The translations under genes and the position numbers were made by a program. This document shows positions 9,129 to 16,951 of a DNA stretch of 64,000 nt, piece after piece. Source of the stretch: Gammaproteobacteria bacterium (GTDB taxonomy: Bacteria > Pseudomonadota > Gammaproteobacteria > Pseudomonadales > UBA5518); contig JADKDK010000004.1 in the NCBI GenBank assembly GCA_016718385.1, positions 1 through 64,000 of the forward strand, given 5' to 3'. The stretch's first letter is position 1; every line of letters begins with the position of its first letter. The notes under the pieces are model-generated. The model searched no databases and was not told the origin of the DNA. It worked only from the letters and a program-made list of their open reading frames with translations.

Positions 9129-9443
9129 ATGTACGCAGTGATCGAAAGCGGTGGCAAGCAGCACCGCGTGAAGGAAGGCGAAACGCTGAAGCTCGAGAAG
9201 CTGGAAGTCGCCACGGGCGAGACCGTCACCTTCGACAAGGTGCTGCTGGTCGGCGCCGGCGGTGACGTGAAGGTCGGCAGCCCCTACCTTGCCGGCAGCA
9301 CGGTTTCGGCCGAAGTCGTCAAGCAAGGCCGCCACGACAAGATCCGGATCATCAAGTTCCGCCGCCGCAAGCACTACAAGCGCGAGACCGGACACCGTCA
9401 GTGGTTCACGGAAGTCAAGATCACCGGCATCAACGCAGGCTAA
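9129..9443 (+). CDS. rplU: 50S ribosomal protein L21
   Basis: The 104-residue protein starts MYAVIESGGKQHRV, has the FDKVLLVG and GSPYLAG segments, and carries the basic stretch IIKFRRRKHYKRETGHRQ that contacts 23S rRNA. Length and sequence are typical for L21. GGAG lies about 8 nt upstream of the ATG. It is the first gene of rplU-rpmA, followed by a terminator and obgE. Confidence 0.98.
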   Translation: MYAVIESGGKQHRVKEGETLKLEKLEVATGETVTFDKVLLVGAGGDVKVGSPYLAGSTVSAEVVKQGRHDKIRIIKFRRRKHYKRETGHRQWFTEVKITGINAG

Positions 9444-9461
9444 GCGTCAAGGAGTAGTCTC

Positions 9462-9719
9462 ATGGCTCACAAGAAGGCAGGCGGTAGTACCCGCAACGGT
9501 CGTGATTCGGAAAGCAAGCGCCTTGGCGTGAAGCGTTTCGGCGGCCAGGTCGTGAAGGCCGGCAACATCATCGTGCGTCAGCGCGGCACCCAGTTCCACC
9601 CGGGCGAGAACGTCGGCCTGGGGCGGGACCACACCCTGTTCGCGAAGGCCGACGGCCGCGTGGAGTTCCGGGTCAAGGGCGCGCTGAACCGCAAGACCGT
9701 GAACATCGTCCCGGCCTGA
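9462..9719 (+). CDS. rpmA: 50S ribosomal protein L27
   Basis: The 85-residue protein starts MAHKKAGGSTRNGRDSESKR, with the invariant N-terminal tail that reaches the peptidyl transferase centre, and ends NRKTVNIVPA. It starts 18 nt after rplU with AAGGAG before the ATG. An intrinsic terminator follows. Confidence 0.98.
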   Translation: MAHKKAGGSTRNGRDSESKRLGVKRFGGQVVKAGNIIVRQRGTQFHPGENVGLGRDHTLFAKADGRVEFRVKGALNRKTVNIVPA

Positions 9720-9740
9720 GCCGGCGGCGACCCCACGAGA

Positions 9741-9768
9741 CCCCGCCTCAACGGCGGGGTTTTTGTTT
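9741..9768 (+). terminator. Intrinsic terminator after rpmA, abutting the obgE start codon
   Basis: Stem CCCCGCC (9741-9747) / GGCGGGG (9753-9759), loop TCAAC, then TTTTTGTTT. The very next bases are the ATG of obgE (9769). The 3' arm GGCGGGG is also the only purine-rich candidate ribosome binding site for obgE, about 10 nt from the ATG. Confidence 0.8.
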
Positions 9769-10977
9769 ATGAAATTCGTAGACGAAGCGACCATCCAGGT
9801 GCAGGCGGGCAAGGGCGGCAACGGCTGCGTGAGCTTTCGCCGCGAGAAGTACGTGCCTTTCGGCGGTCCCGACGGCGGTGACGGCGGTGACGGCGGCAGC
9901 ATTTTCCTCGAGGCCGACGTCGCGCTGAACACCATGGTCGATTACCGCTACACGCGGCACTTTCGCGCCGACAGCGGCAAGTCGGGCTCGGGCGCCAACT
10001 GCACCGGCAAGAGTGGCGACGACCTGGTGCTGCCGGTCCCGGTGGGCACCACGGTGCTCGACGAGGACACCGGCGAGGTCATCGGCGATCTCACCAAGGC
10101 CGGCCAGCGCCTGCTGGTGGCGCAGGGCGGTTTCCACGGTCTCGGCAACACGCGCTACAAGTCGAGCACCAACCGCGCGCCGCGCCAGAGCTCCTCGGGC
10201 TCCGAGGGCGAGGCGCGCACGCTGCGTCTCGAGCTGAAGGTGCTGGCCGACGTGGGCCTGCTCGGCATGCCGAACGCCGGCAAGTCGACCTTCATCCGCG
10301 CGGTCTCGGCCGCGAAACCCAAGGTCGCCGACTACCCGTTCACGACGCTGGTGCCGAACCTCGGCGTGGTGCGCGTGGGGCAGCACCGCAGCTTCGTGAT
10401 CGCCGACATCCCCGGGCTGATCGAGGGCGCCTCGGAAGGCGCGGGCCTCGGCATCCGCTTCCTCAAGCACCTGACGCGCACGCGCCTGCTGCTGCACCTG
10501 GTGGACGTGGCGCCGCTCGACGGCTCGGATCCGGTCGAGACCGTGCGCGCCATCGAGCGCGAGCTGGAACGCTTCAGCCCGACGCTCGCCACGCGCGAGC
10601 GCTGGCTGGTGCTGAACAAAACCGACCTGCTGCCGCTCGCGGAGATGGAGCAGGTCTGCGCCGACATCATCGAGCGCCTGGCGTGGGAAGGTCCCGCGTG
10701 CCATATCTCCGCGCTGGCGGCCGACGGCACCGAGCAGCTGTGCGCGCGCATCATGTCGCACATCGAGGAGCAGCGCCTGCGCGAGCAGGAGGATCCGGAG
10801 CTCGCAGCCGCCGAGCAGGAACTGCAGCAGCGCATGCAGGCCGAGTCGCGCGAGCGCATCGAGGCGCTGGCCGAGGCGCGCCGCCGCGCGCGCAAGGGCC
10901 TGCCGGCCGAGGACGGTGCCGACGAGGACTGGGACGATGACGACGACGATGGCGTCGAGGTCGAATACCGCGCGTAG
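9769..10977 (+). CDS. obgE: Obg family GTPase (ObgE/CgtA)
   Basis: This is a ribosome-associated GTPase needed for 50S maturation and stress control. The glycine-rich OBG fold is at the N-terminus (MKFVDEATIQVQAGKGGNGC, then repeated GGDGG). The G domain shows G1 GMPNAGKST, the G2/switch I region YPFTTLVPNLG, G3 DIPGLIEGA, G4 NKTDL and a G5-like SALA. An acidic tail rich in Asp/Glu ends the protein (about 402 residues). The ATG at 9769 is chosen over an in-frame TTG two codons upstream because the family begins MKFVDEA. An intrinsic terminator ends exactly at its start codon. Confidence 0.97.
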   Translation: MKFVDEATIQVQAGKGGNGCVSFRREKYVPFGGPDGGDGGDGGSIFLEADVALNTMVDYRYTRHFRADSGKSGSGANCTGKSGDDLVLPVPVGTTVLDEDTGEVIGDLTKAGQRLLVAQGGFHGLGNTRYKSSTNRAPRQSSSGSEGEARTLRLELKVLADVGLLGMPNAGKSTFIRAVSAAKPKVADYPFTTLVPNLGVVRVGQHRSFVIADIPGLIEGASEGAGLGIRFLKHLTRTRLLLHLVDVAPLDGSDPVETVRAIERELERFSPTLATRERWLVLNKTDLLPLAEMEQVCADIIERLAWEGPACHISALAADGTEQLCARIMSHIEEQRLREQEDPELAAAEQELQQRMQAESRERIEALAEARRRARKGLPAEDGADEDWDDDDDDGVEVEYRA

Positions 10978-10988
10978 GCCCGCATTTC

Positions 10989-11053
10989 GTGGGTCCGCAT
11001 TCATGCGGACATCGGGTGGGCGGCATGCCCTGTCCGGATAAATCCGGACCCAC
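10989..11053. repeat. Palindromic repeat pair (GTGGGTCCG type)
   Basis: GTGGGTCCGCATTCATGCGG and an opposite-facing unit GTCCGGATAAATCCGGACCC bound this element between obgE and proB. The head reads GTGG rather than GTAG. Confidence 0.75.
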
Positions 11054-11116
11054 GTACGACATATTCACCATTGCTGCCGGCTGCGCGCCGCCTCGCCGCC
11101 TTGTCACAATACTCCC

Positions 11117-12241
11117 ATGAATGATCGCAGCGAACTCACCCGCGCCAGGCGCTGGGTCGTCAAGATCGGCAGCGCGCTGCTGACCGACGGCGGCCGCGGA
11201 CTGCACCGCGAGGCCATCGCCGACTGGGTCGAGCAGATGGCGGCGCTGCGCGCGCGCGGCATCGAGCTGGTGCTGGTGTCCTCGGGCTCGGTGGCCGAGG
11301 GCATGGCGCGGCTCGGCTGGAGCAGTCGCCCCTCGGAGATGCACAAGCTGCAGGCCGCCGCCGCGGTGGGGCAGATGGGGCTGGTGCAGACCTGGGAGAC
11401 CTTCTTCCATCGCCACGAGTTGCGCACCGCGCAGGTGCTGCTGGTGCACGACGATCTCGCGAGTCGCCAGCGCTACCTCAACGCGCGCAGCACGCTGAAG
11501 ACGCTGATCGAGCTCGGCGTGGTGCCGGTGATCAACGAGAACGACACGGTGGCCACCGACGAGATCCGCTTCGGCGACAACGACACGCTGGCCGCGCTGG
11601 TCGCCAACGCGATCGACGCCGACGTGCTGGTGATCCTCACCGACCAGATGGGCCTGTACGCGCGCGACCCGCGCCAGGATCCCGAGGCGCCGCTGGTGCA
11701 CCACGCGGATGCCAACGACGAGGCGCTGGAATACATGGCCGGCGGCAGCGGCACGCAGCTGGGGCGCGGCGGCATGATCACCAAGGTGCGCGCGGCGCGC
11801 CTGGCGGCGCATTCCGGCGCCAATACCGTGATCGTGGGCGGGCGCGCGCAGAACGTGCTGCTGCGCGTGGCCGCGGGCGAGGAGATCGGCACCTTCCTGC
11901 ATACCTCGCAGCAGCCGATCGCGGCGCGCAAGCAGTGGCTCGCGGGCCACCTGCAGGTGCGCGGGCGCCTGGTGCTCGACGAGGGCGCCGTGCGGGTGCT
12001 GCGCGAATCGGGCCGCAGCCTGCTGCCGGTGGGGGTGCGCGAGGTGCGCGGCGATTTCACGCGCGGGGAGCTGGTCGCCTGCGTGGGCCCCGACGGGCGT
12101 GAAGTCGCCAAGGGCCTGGTGAACTACGACGCCGACGAGGCGCGCCGCATCATGGGGCTGTCGACCCGGCGCATCCACGAGGTGCTGGGCTACAGCGACG
12201 ACGAGGAGCTGATCCATCGCGACAACCTCGTCGTGATCTGA
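11117..12241 (+). CDS. proB: Glutamate 5-kinase
   Basis: It catalyses the ATP-dependent phosphorylation of glutamate, the first step of proline synthesis. The N-terminal amino acid kinase domain shows WVVKIGSALLTDGG, LVSSGSVAEGMA, VINENDTVATDEIRFGDND and GRGGMITKVRAA. A C-terminal PUA domain (about residues 280-360, LPVGVREVRGDFTRGELV) follows. The 374-residue length is typical. The position between obgE and rpsT matches Pseudomonas. Feedback inhibition by proline is a family property, not visible here. Confidence 0.97.
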   Translation: MNDRSELTRARRWVVKIGSALLTDGGRGLHREAIADWVEQMAALRARGIELVLVSSGSVAEGMARLGWSSRPSEMHKLQAAAAVGQMGLVQTWETFFHRHELRTAQVLLVHDDLASRQRYLNARSTLKTLIELGVVPVINENDTVATDEIRFGDNDTLAALVANAIDADVLVILTDQMGLYARDPRQDPEAPLVHHADANDEALEYMAGGSGTQLGRGGMITKVRAARLAAHSGANTVIVGGRAQNVLLRVAAGEEIGTFLHTSQQPIAARKQWLAGHLQVRGRLVLDEGAVRVLRESGRSLLPVGVREVRGDFTRGELVACVGPDGREVAKGLVNYDADEARRIMGLSTRRIHEVLGYSDDEELIHRDNLVVI

Positions 12242-12272
12242 GCCGTGCGCCCCGTGCATATTCCCCTTTGCC

Positions 12273-12301
12273 TTGACAGGCGGGGGTCGACCGCGAATAA
12301 T
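12273..12301 (+). promoter_or_regulatory. Strong sigma70 promoter of rpsT
   Basis: A perfect TTGACA at 12273-12278, a 17-nt spacer, and AATAAT at 12296-12301 lie 41 nt before the rpsT start. This is the best consensus promoter seen in the window. Confidence 0.78.
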
Positions 12302-12342
12302 CCGCCGTCTTTTTTCCCGGTCAGAATTTTCGAGGGTTCAAC

Positions 12343-12618
12343 GTGGCAAACACTGTGCAGGCAAAGAAGCGCGCGCGCCAGGCCGAGAAGCAGCGCCAGC
12401 ATAACGCCAGCTTCCGTTCGATGGTCCGCACGTCCATCAAGCGCGTGATCGCGGCCATCAAGGAAGGCGATGCGGCGAAGGCACAGGCTGCATACACGGC
12501 AGCCGTGCCGGTCATCGACCGCCTGGCCGACAAGGGCATCATCCACAAGAACAAGGCCGCGCGGCACAAGAGCCGCCTGAACGGCCAGATCAAGGCACTG
12601 GCGCAGCAAGCCGCCTGA
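12343..12618 (+). CDS. rpsT: 30S ribosomal protein S20
   Basis: The 91-residue basic protein begins MANTVQAKKRARQAEKQRQH and continues with FRSMVRTSIKRV...GIIHKNKAARHKSRLN, all hallmarks of S20, which binds the 5' domain of 16S rRNA. The start codon is GTG (12343), as is common for rpsT. It is monocistronic with its own promoter and a following hairpin. Confidence 0.97.
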   Translation: MANTVQAKKRARQAEKQRQHNASFRSMVRTSIKRVIAAIKEGDAAKAQAAYTAAVPVIDRLADKGIIHKNKAARHKSRLNGQIKALAQQAA

Positions 12619-12629
12619 TCCCTGATCGT

Positions 12630-12651
12630 CGCGCTCCCCCGCGGGAGCGCG
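12630..12651 (+). terminator. Hairpin after rpsT, possible terminator
   Basis: CGCGCTCCC / GGGAGCGCG forms a 9-bp stem with loop CCGC, 12 nt after the rpsT stop. No clear T-tract follows, so termination efficiency is uncertain. Confidence 0.5.
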
Positions 12652-12659
12652 TCGATGGT

Positions 12660-12853
12660 GTCTGTCGGCACGACTGCCGACCCACACGCCCCGTAGGTCG
12701 CCATTCATGGCGACATCTGTCGGTCACCATTCTTGCCAAAGTCCGTAGGTCGCCATTCATGGCGAAATCCGTAGGTCGCCATTCATGGCGACAGCAGCAT
12801 TGGACATGGCACCTGTCCGCATGAATGCGGACCCACGGGATCGGACCCACGGA
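12660..12853. repeat. Cluster of GTAGGTCGCC-type palindromic repeats
   Basis: Several units are packed between rpsT and the convergent dgkA: CTGTCGGCACGACTGCCGAC, three copies or partial copies of GTAGGTCGCCATTCATGGCG, and GTCCGCATGAATGCGGACCC. Stem sequences differ but the palindromic layout and the head/tail bases are shared. No open frame of interest is present. Confidence 0.8.
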
Positions 12854-12857
12854 GTGG

Positions 12858-13232
12858 TCATCCGGCCAGGTTGGCCCAGCCGATCGGCAGCCAGACCACC
12901 AGGAACAGCATCATCGCGATGAACACCCCGGCCGATCCCAGGTCCTTGGCCTGGCCGGAGAGCGGGTGGATGTCGGTGCTCACGCGGTCCACCAGCCGTT
13001 CGATCGCCGAGTTGAACATCTCGGCCATCAGCACCAGGCCGCAGGCGCCGAGCAGCAGCGACAACTCCACGGCGCTGCGCGCGATCAGGAAGGCGAGCGG
13101 CACCAGCGGCACCAGCATCGCGCATTGCAGGCGGAAGGCCGTCTCGTGCACCCACGCCGCGCGCAATCCCTGCATCGAGTACACGAAGGCATCCGCGACA
13201 TGCATCACGCCGCGGCGCCCCTCCTTGTGCAT
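12858..13232 (-). CDS. dgkA: Diacylglycerol kinase (DgkA type)
   Basis: This small inner-membrane kinase recycles diacylglycerol to phosphatidate. The 124-residue protein contains the MHKEGRRGVMHVADAF amphipathic start, membrane segments at about residues 40-57, 58-75 and 98-117, and the active-site helix EMFNSAIERLVDRVS (family ELLNSAIEAVVD) followed by KDLGSAGV. The gene ends just downstream of the amidohydrolase gene on the same strand (18 nt apart) and may be co-transcribed with it. Confidence 0.9.
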   Translation of the reverse strand: MHKEGRRGVMHVADAFVYSMQGLRAAWVHETAFRLQCAMLVPLVPLAFLIARSAVELSLLLGACGLVLMAEMFNSAIERLVDRVSTDIHPLSGQAKDLGSAGVFIAMMLFLVVWLPIGWANLAG

Positions 13233-13250
13233 CCTGGCGTCGATGGCGGC

Positions 13251-14966
13251 TTACCCCGCGGTGACGGTGTCGCGGCCCGAGCGCAGGACCCTGCCGCCCG
13301 GCGTGCCCGTGTAGGCGCCGTGGCGCACGATCTCGCGCCCGTTCACGATCACGTGCGCCACGCCCACGGCCTCCGCGTACAGGCGGCCGGCGCCGCCGGG
13401 CAGGTCGAAGCGCGTGTGCGTCGGGCCGCTGGCGATGGTGCCCGCGTCGAACACCACCACGTCGGCGCAGAAGCCCTCGCGCAGCTGGCCGCGCTCCTTC
13501 AGCCCGACCATGCGTGCCGGCACCTCGGTCAGCTGGTGCACGGCCTGCTCCAGGCTGATCAGGCCGCGCTCGCGCACGCCGTGCTCCAGCACCTGCGTCG
13601 AGAAGGCGAAGGTGTCGATCATGTCCAGGTGCGCTCCGGCATCCGAGGCGCCGATCACGGTGCGCGGGTCCTGCCATACCTCGCCGCGCATGCGCCAGGA
13701 CTCGTCGTCGTCGCCCATGATCGGCGGCGCGAAGGACGTGCGCAGATCCTCGGACAGCGCCAGGTCGAGCAGCGCGTCCAGCGGCGCCGTGCCGCGGGCG
13801 GCGGCGAGCTCGCCGATGGTCTTGCCCTGCCACGGCTTGTTCGCTGTTTCGAACGCCTCGTCGATGGTCCACGAACCCCAGTTCGCCAGCGCCGCCAGCA
13901 CCCCGGCCTCGGGGGAGTGCGCGCCGGCGTCCAGCTTCGCGCGCACCGCGGGATCCGCCAGGGCGGCCTTGCGCTCGGGCAGCGGCATGCCGATCACCTG
14001 CGGCCAGCCCGGCAGCGCGTCGAAGATGAAGCCGCTGATCAGGTTGAGGCGGATCTTCATCGGCTGCGGCAGCGTGAGCGCCACCACCTTCGCGCCACGC
14101 GCGGCCGCGTGGTCGCTGGCGGCGAGCTGGGCCTTGTGCATGTCGGGCATCAGGGAGCTGGGGTTCAGCAGGTTCCAGTTGACGGTGCGCTCGCCGGCGA
14201 GCGCGAATTTCGTCATGCGCTGCTTCTCGTCGTCGCTGAAGCTGCCCACGCCCGGCAGGAATTCCAGCAGCGTGCCGGGAAACTCGCTGACCACGCCGGC
14301 GAGAGCGAACAACTCCTCGTCGGTGGCATGGCGCGAGGGCACCGGCTTGCCGTCGGCGTCGTTGTGCGTCGGCGACACGGTGCTCGAGAAGCCCAGCCCG
14401 CCGGCGGCGATCGATTCGCGCAGCAGTTCCTGCATCGCGGCGATCTCGGCCCCGGTGGCGTGGCTGCCGACCGCGCGCGCGCCCATCACGTAGCGGCGCA
14501 GCGCCGAGTGCCCGACCATGAAGCCGGCGTTGATCGCGAGCTTGCCGTCGAGCGCGTCGAGGTAGTCGCCGAAGCTGCGCCAGTTCCACGGCACGCCCTC
14601 GCGCAGGCTCTCCAGTGGCATGCCCTCGACGCGCGCCAGCATGCGCATCAGGTACTCGCTGTCCTCGGGGTTGCCGTTCAGCGGCGCGATGCTGAAGCCG
14701 CAGTTGCCCGCGATCACCGTCGTCACGCCGTGATAGCACGAGGGGCTCAGCGTGCGGTCCCAGAAGGCCTGCGCGTCGTAGTGCGTGTGCACGTCGACGA
14801 AGCCCGGCGCGACCGTGAGGCCCGTGGCGTCGATTTCCTCGCGCGCCGCCTCCGTCACGGTGCCGATCGCGGCGATGCGTCCGTCGCGGATGCCGACGTC
14901 GGCGAGGCGCGCGGGCGCTCCGCTGCCGTCAATGACGCTGCCGCCCCTGATGATCATGTCCAGCAT
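13251..14966 (-). CDS. Amidohydrolase, N-acyl-D-amino-acid deacylase family
   Basis: This is a 571-residue metal-dependent amidohydrolase. The N-terminal composite domain reads MLDMIIRGGSVIDGSG, with metal ligands in VDVHTHYDAQ, a TTVIAGNCG segment, an EFLPGVG-type loop, the SDAGAHLDMID metal-site region, and the C-terminal GFCADVVVFD...VNGREIVRHGAYTGTPGGRVLR typical of the family. Such enzymes remove N-acyl groups from D-amino acids or act on related amides; the substrate here is not determinable. The ATG at 14966 is chosen (MLDMIIRGG) over a longer frame to 15059 because family members start at that strand. It is divergent from a TetR gene that may control it. Confidence 0.83.
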   Translation of the reverse strand: MLDMIIRGGSVIDGSGAPARLADVGIRDGRIAAIGTVTEAAREEIDATGLTVAPGFVDVHTHYDAQAFWDRTLSPSCYHGVTTVIAGNCGFSIAPLNGNPEDSEYLMRMLARVEGMPLESLREGVPWNWRSFGDYLDALDGKLAINAGFMVGHSALRRYVMGARAVGSHATGAEIAAMQELLRESIAAGGLGFSSTVSPTHNDADGKPVPSRHATDEELFALAGVVSEFPGTLLEFLPGVGSFSDDEKQRMTKFALAGERTVNWNLLNPSSLMPDMHKAQLAASDHAAARGAKVVALTLPQPMKIRLNLISGFIFDALPGWPQVIGMPLPERKAALADPAVRAKLDAGAHSPEAGVLAALANWGSWTIDEAFETANKPWQGKTIGELAAARGTAPLDALLDLALSEDLRTSFAPPIMGDDDESWRMRGEVWQDPRTVIGASDAGAHLDMIDTFAFSTQVLEHGVRERGLISLEQAVHQLTEVPARMVGLKERGQLREGFCADVVVFDAGTIASGPTHTRFDLPGGAGRLYAEAVGVAHVIVNGREIVRHGAYTGTPGGRVLRSGRDTVTAG

Positions 14967-15140
14967 GGTGTGGGTTCTCCGCTCGCGTACTTTTATCGGG
15001 CGCCCATCTTTTCCCCCCGCCCTGACCAAGTCAATCAAGCCAACATGACAGTTGATCAAGAAATGGGTATGGGCTAGTGCTCGTTAGTCGGGTGCTATAC
15101 TCGCGCCGCTTCAACGATCCGGGCTGCACGGGGTGCCTTG
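14967..15140. promoter_or_regulatory. Shared divergent promoter region, amidohydrolase / TetR
   Basis: The 174-nt gap contains TTGATCAA (15052-15059) and a TATACT -10 box at 15096-15101 reading toward the TetR gene. A TetR operator is expected here by context, but no clean long inverted repeat could be assigned by eye. Confidence 0.35.
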
Positions 15141-15758
15141 ATGAAACCAACCGCCGAGCGCGTGCTCGACGTGGCCGAAGACCTGTTCGCGGAGAAGGGC
15201 TACCAGGCGGCATCGCTCGGCGATGTGGCGGAGCGCGTCGGCATCCGTTCGCCCAGCCTGTACAATCACTTCCGCAACAAGGAGGCGCTGTATCACGCGG
15301 TGCTGGCGCGGCTGCTGGAGAAGTTCAACGCGCCGCTGCGCGAGTTGCAGGAGGGCGAGGCCACGCCCGAGCGCATCCGCGGCTGGCAGGCGCGGCTGGT
15401 GCGCATGCACATCGATAACCCCAACCTCGCGCGCCTGCTGCAGCACGAGGCGCTCTCCGGCGGCCCCGGTTCGGAGCTGATCATCGAGCAGCTGTTCAAG
15501 CCGCTGATCGAGAGCAGCTCGAGCGCGATGGATTCCGGTGTCGCGCTGAGCCCCAGCGCCTCGCGCCTGCGCCCGTGGATCGTGATGGGCTTCAACAATA
15601 TCGTGATGTCCTACGTCACCATGGCGCCGCTGTACCGCGGACTCCTGGACATCGACCCGCTGGGTGCCGAGGCCGCGGAACGGCAGGTCGAATTCATCAC
15701 GCGGCTGACCGATGCATTCTGGACAAGCGGACTGGGCAAGGAAATCTGGAGACGATGA
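15141..15758 (+). CDS. TetR family transcriptional regulator
   Basis: The N-terminal DNA-binding domain reads RVLDVAEDLFAEKGYQAASLGDVAERVGIRSPSLYNHF-type sequence (about residues 6-45), with the recognition helix around SPSLYNHFRNKEALY. The remainder (about 150 residues) is a helical ligand domain of unknown specificity. Total 205 residues. The stop overlaps the next ATG (ATGA at 15755-15758), so the phosphatase downstream is likely translationally coupled. The divergent amidohydrolase is the other plausible target. Confidence 0.9.
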   Translation: MKPTAERVLDVAEDLFAEKGYQAASLGDVAERVGIRSPSLYNHFRNKEALYHAVLARLLEKFNAPLRELQEGEATPERIRGWQARLVRMHIDNPNLARLLQHEALSGGPGSELIIEQLFKPLIESSSSAMDSGVALSPSASRLRPWIVMGFNNIVMSYVTMAPLYRGLLDIDPLGAEAAERQVEFITRLTDAFWTSGLGKEIWRR

Positions 15759-16759
15759 GCAAGGCATTTCCGATACACGTGGAGCAGACTCCCGAGGGCG
15801 ACTACCTCCTGAGCTGGACCGAGGAGTTCAGCGACGCGGGCGTGGAAGTCCGCGCCCACTCCGCGCCCGATGCGGCGCCCGGGGCCGAGCCGGTGGCGCG
15901 CGCGGCGCGTCCCGGCGTGCGCATCGCGGGGCTCGAGGGGCCGCGGCATTATTTCCACCTGCAGCCCGAGCAGGGCGAGGGCCTCACCGCCGCGCAACGC
16001 AACGTGCCGCTGCAAGCCGGCACCAATTTCCGCGACATGGGCGGCTACCGCGGCGCCGACGGCCGGCGCGTGCGCTGGGGCCGGCTGTTCCGCTCCGGGC
16101 ACACGGCGGCCCTGAGCGAGCGCGACCAGGAAGTCGTGGCGGCGCTGGACATCCGTGTCTGCTGCGATTTCCGCCGCGAGGACGAGCACGTGATCGAGCC
16201 GACGCGGCTGCCGCCCTCGACGCGCATCGTGGGGCTCACCGTCGATCCGGGCAGCACCAGCTCGTTCTTCGAGCAGGTCGCCGAGCGCGGCGCGGCGCCC
16301 GCCGACATGGCGGCGTTCATGGAAGAGATCAACCGCGAGTTCGTGCGCCACCACGCGCCGCAGTTCCGCCGCATGCTGGGCGAGCTGCTCGCGCTGGAGG
16401 ACGGCGGCTTCATGATCAACTGCGCCGCCGGCAAGGACCGCACCGGTTTCGGTGCGGCGATGATCCTGGCCGCGCTGGGTGTGGCCGAGGACGATATCGT
16501 GGCCGATTACCTGCTGTCGGATCGCTATTTCCCGATCGAGCGCGAGATGGAGCGCGTGCTGCGCAAGTACGGCGGCGAGGCCGGCGGGCGACTGGATCCG
16601 CAGCTGATCCGCCCGATGATGGAAACGCGCCGCGAGTACATCGAAGCGGCGCTGGAGGCGATCCGGCGCGACTACGGCTCGCTGGAGCGTTTCCTCGACG
16701 AGGCGATGGGCGTGGGCCCCGCGGAGCGTCGCGAGCTGCGCGAGCGCTTCACCGCGTAA
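15755..16759 (+). CDS. Tyrosine/dual-specificity-type protein phosphatase
   Basis: The 334-residue protein contains the cysteine phosphatase signature CAAGKDRTG with nucleophile Cys223, preceded by GGFMIN. Upstream are NFRDMGGYRGADGRRVRWGRLFRSG and the DFRREDE loop, typical of the bacterial tyrosine/phosphoinositide phosphatase group (Y_phosphatase3). The usual HC before AGKDRTG is NC here. There is an unusual N-terminal extension of about 85 residues (a small beta domain by composition) before the catalytic domain. No signal peptide is seen. It overlaps the TetR gene by 4 nt. Substrate unknown. Confidence 0.82.
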   Translation: MSKAFPIHVEQTPEGDYLLSWTEEFSDAGVEVRAHSAPDAAPGAEPVARAARPGVRIAGLEGPRHYFHLQPEQGEGLTAAQRNVPLQAGTNFRDMGGYRGADGRRVRWGRLFRSGHTAALSERDQEVVAALDIRVCCDFRREDEHVIEPTRLPPSTRIVGLTVDPGSTSSFFEQVAERGAAPADMAAFMEEINREFVRHHAPQFRRMLGELLALEDGGFMINCAAGKDRTGFGAAMILAALGVAEDDIVADYLLSDRYFPIEREMERVLRKYGGEAGGRLDPQLIRPMMETRREYIEAALEAIRRDYGSLERFLDEAMGVGPAERRELRERFTA

Positions 16760-16769
16760 CTCCGCCCCC

Positions 16770-16943
16770 GGGGTCGCCATTATGGCGACAAGGGCGTTGG
16801 GGCGGGCCCCCGTCCGCAGATGGCCGCCCGGGGGGTCGCCATTCATGGCGACACCCCGTGGGTCGCCATTGGCGACGGCAGGCGGGGGGGGGGGGGGGGG
16901 GCCGTAGGTCGCCATTCGGCAACCCCGGGTCGCCACTGGCGAC
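16770..16943. repeat. Cluster of GGTCGCCAT-type palindromic repeats
   Basis: At least four units related to GGGTCGCCATTCATGGCGAC fill the gap between the convergent phosphatase and aldehyde dehydrogenase genes. Several are decayed (missing the loop bases). The cluster is split by an 18-G run. No gene is seen. Confidence 0.75.
16884..16901. repeat. Homopolymer of 18 G
   Basis: Eighteen consecutive G residues lie inside the REP cluster, about 50 nt downstream of the aldehyde dehydrogenase stop. It could be a true slippage-prone tract or an assembly artefact. Confidence 0.8.
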
Positions 16944-16951
16944 AACAGCGC

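Noticed and set aside
12757..14739. A 660-codon frame overlapping dgkA and the amidohydrolase
   Set aside because: It is out of frame with both real genes and reads as Arg/Ala/Gly-rich shadow sequence.
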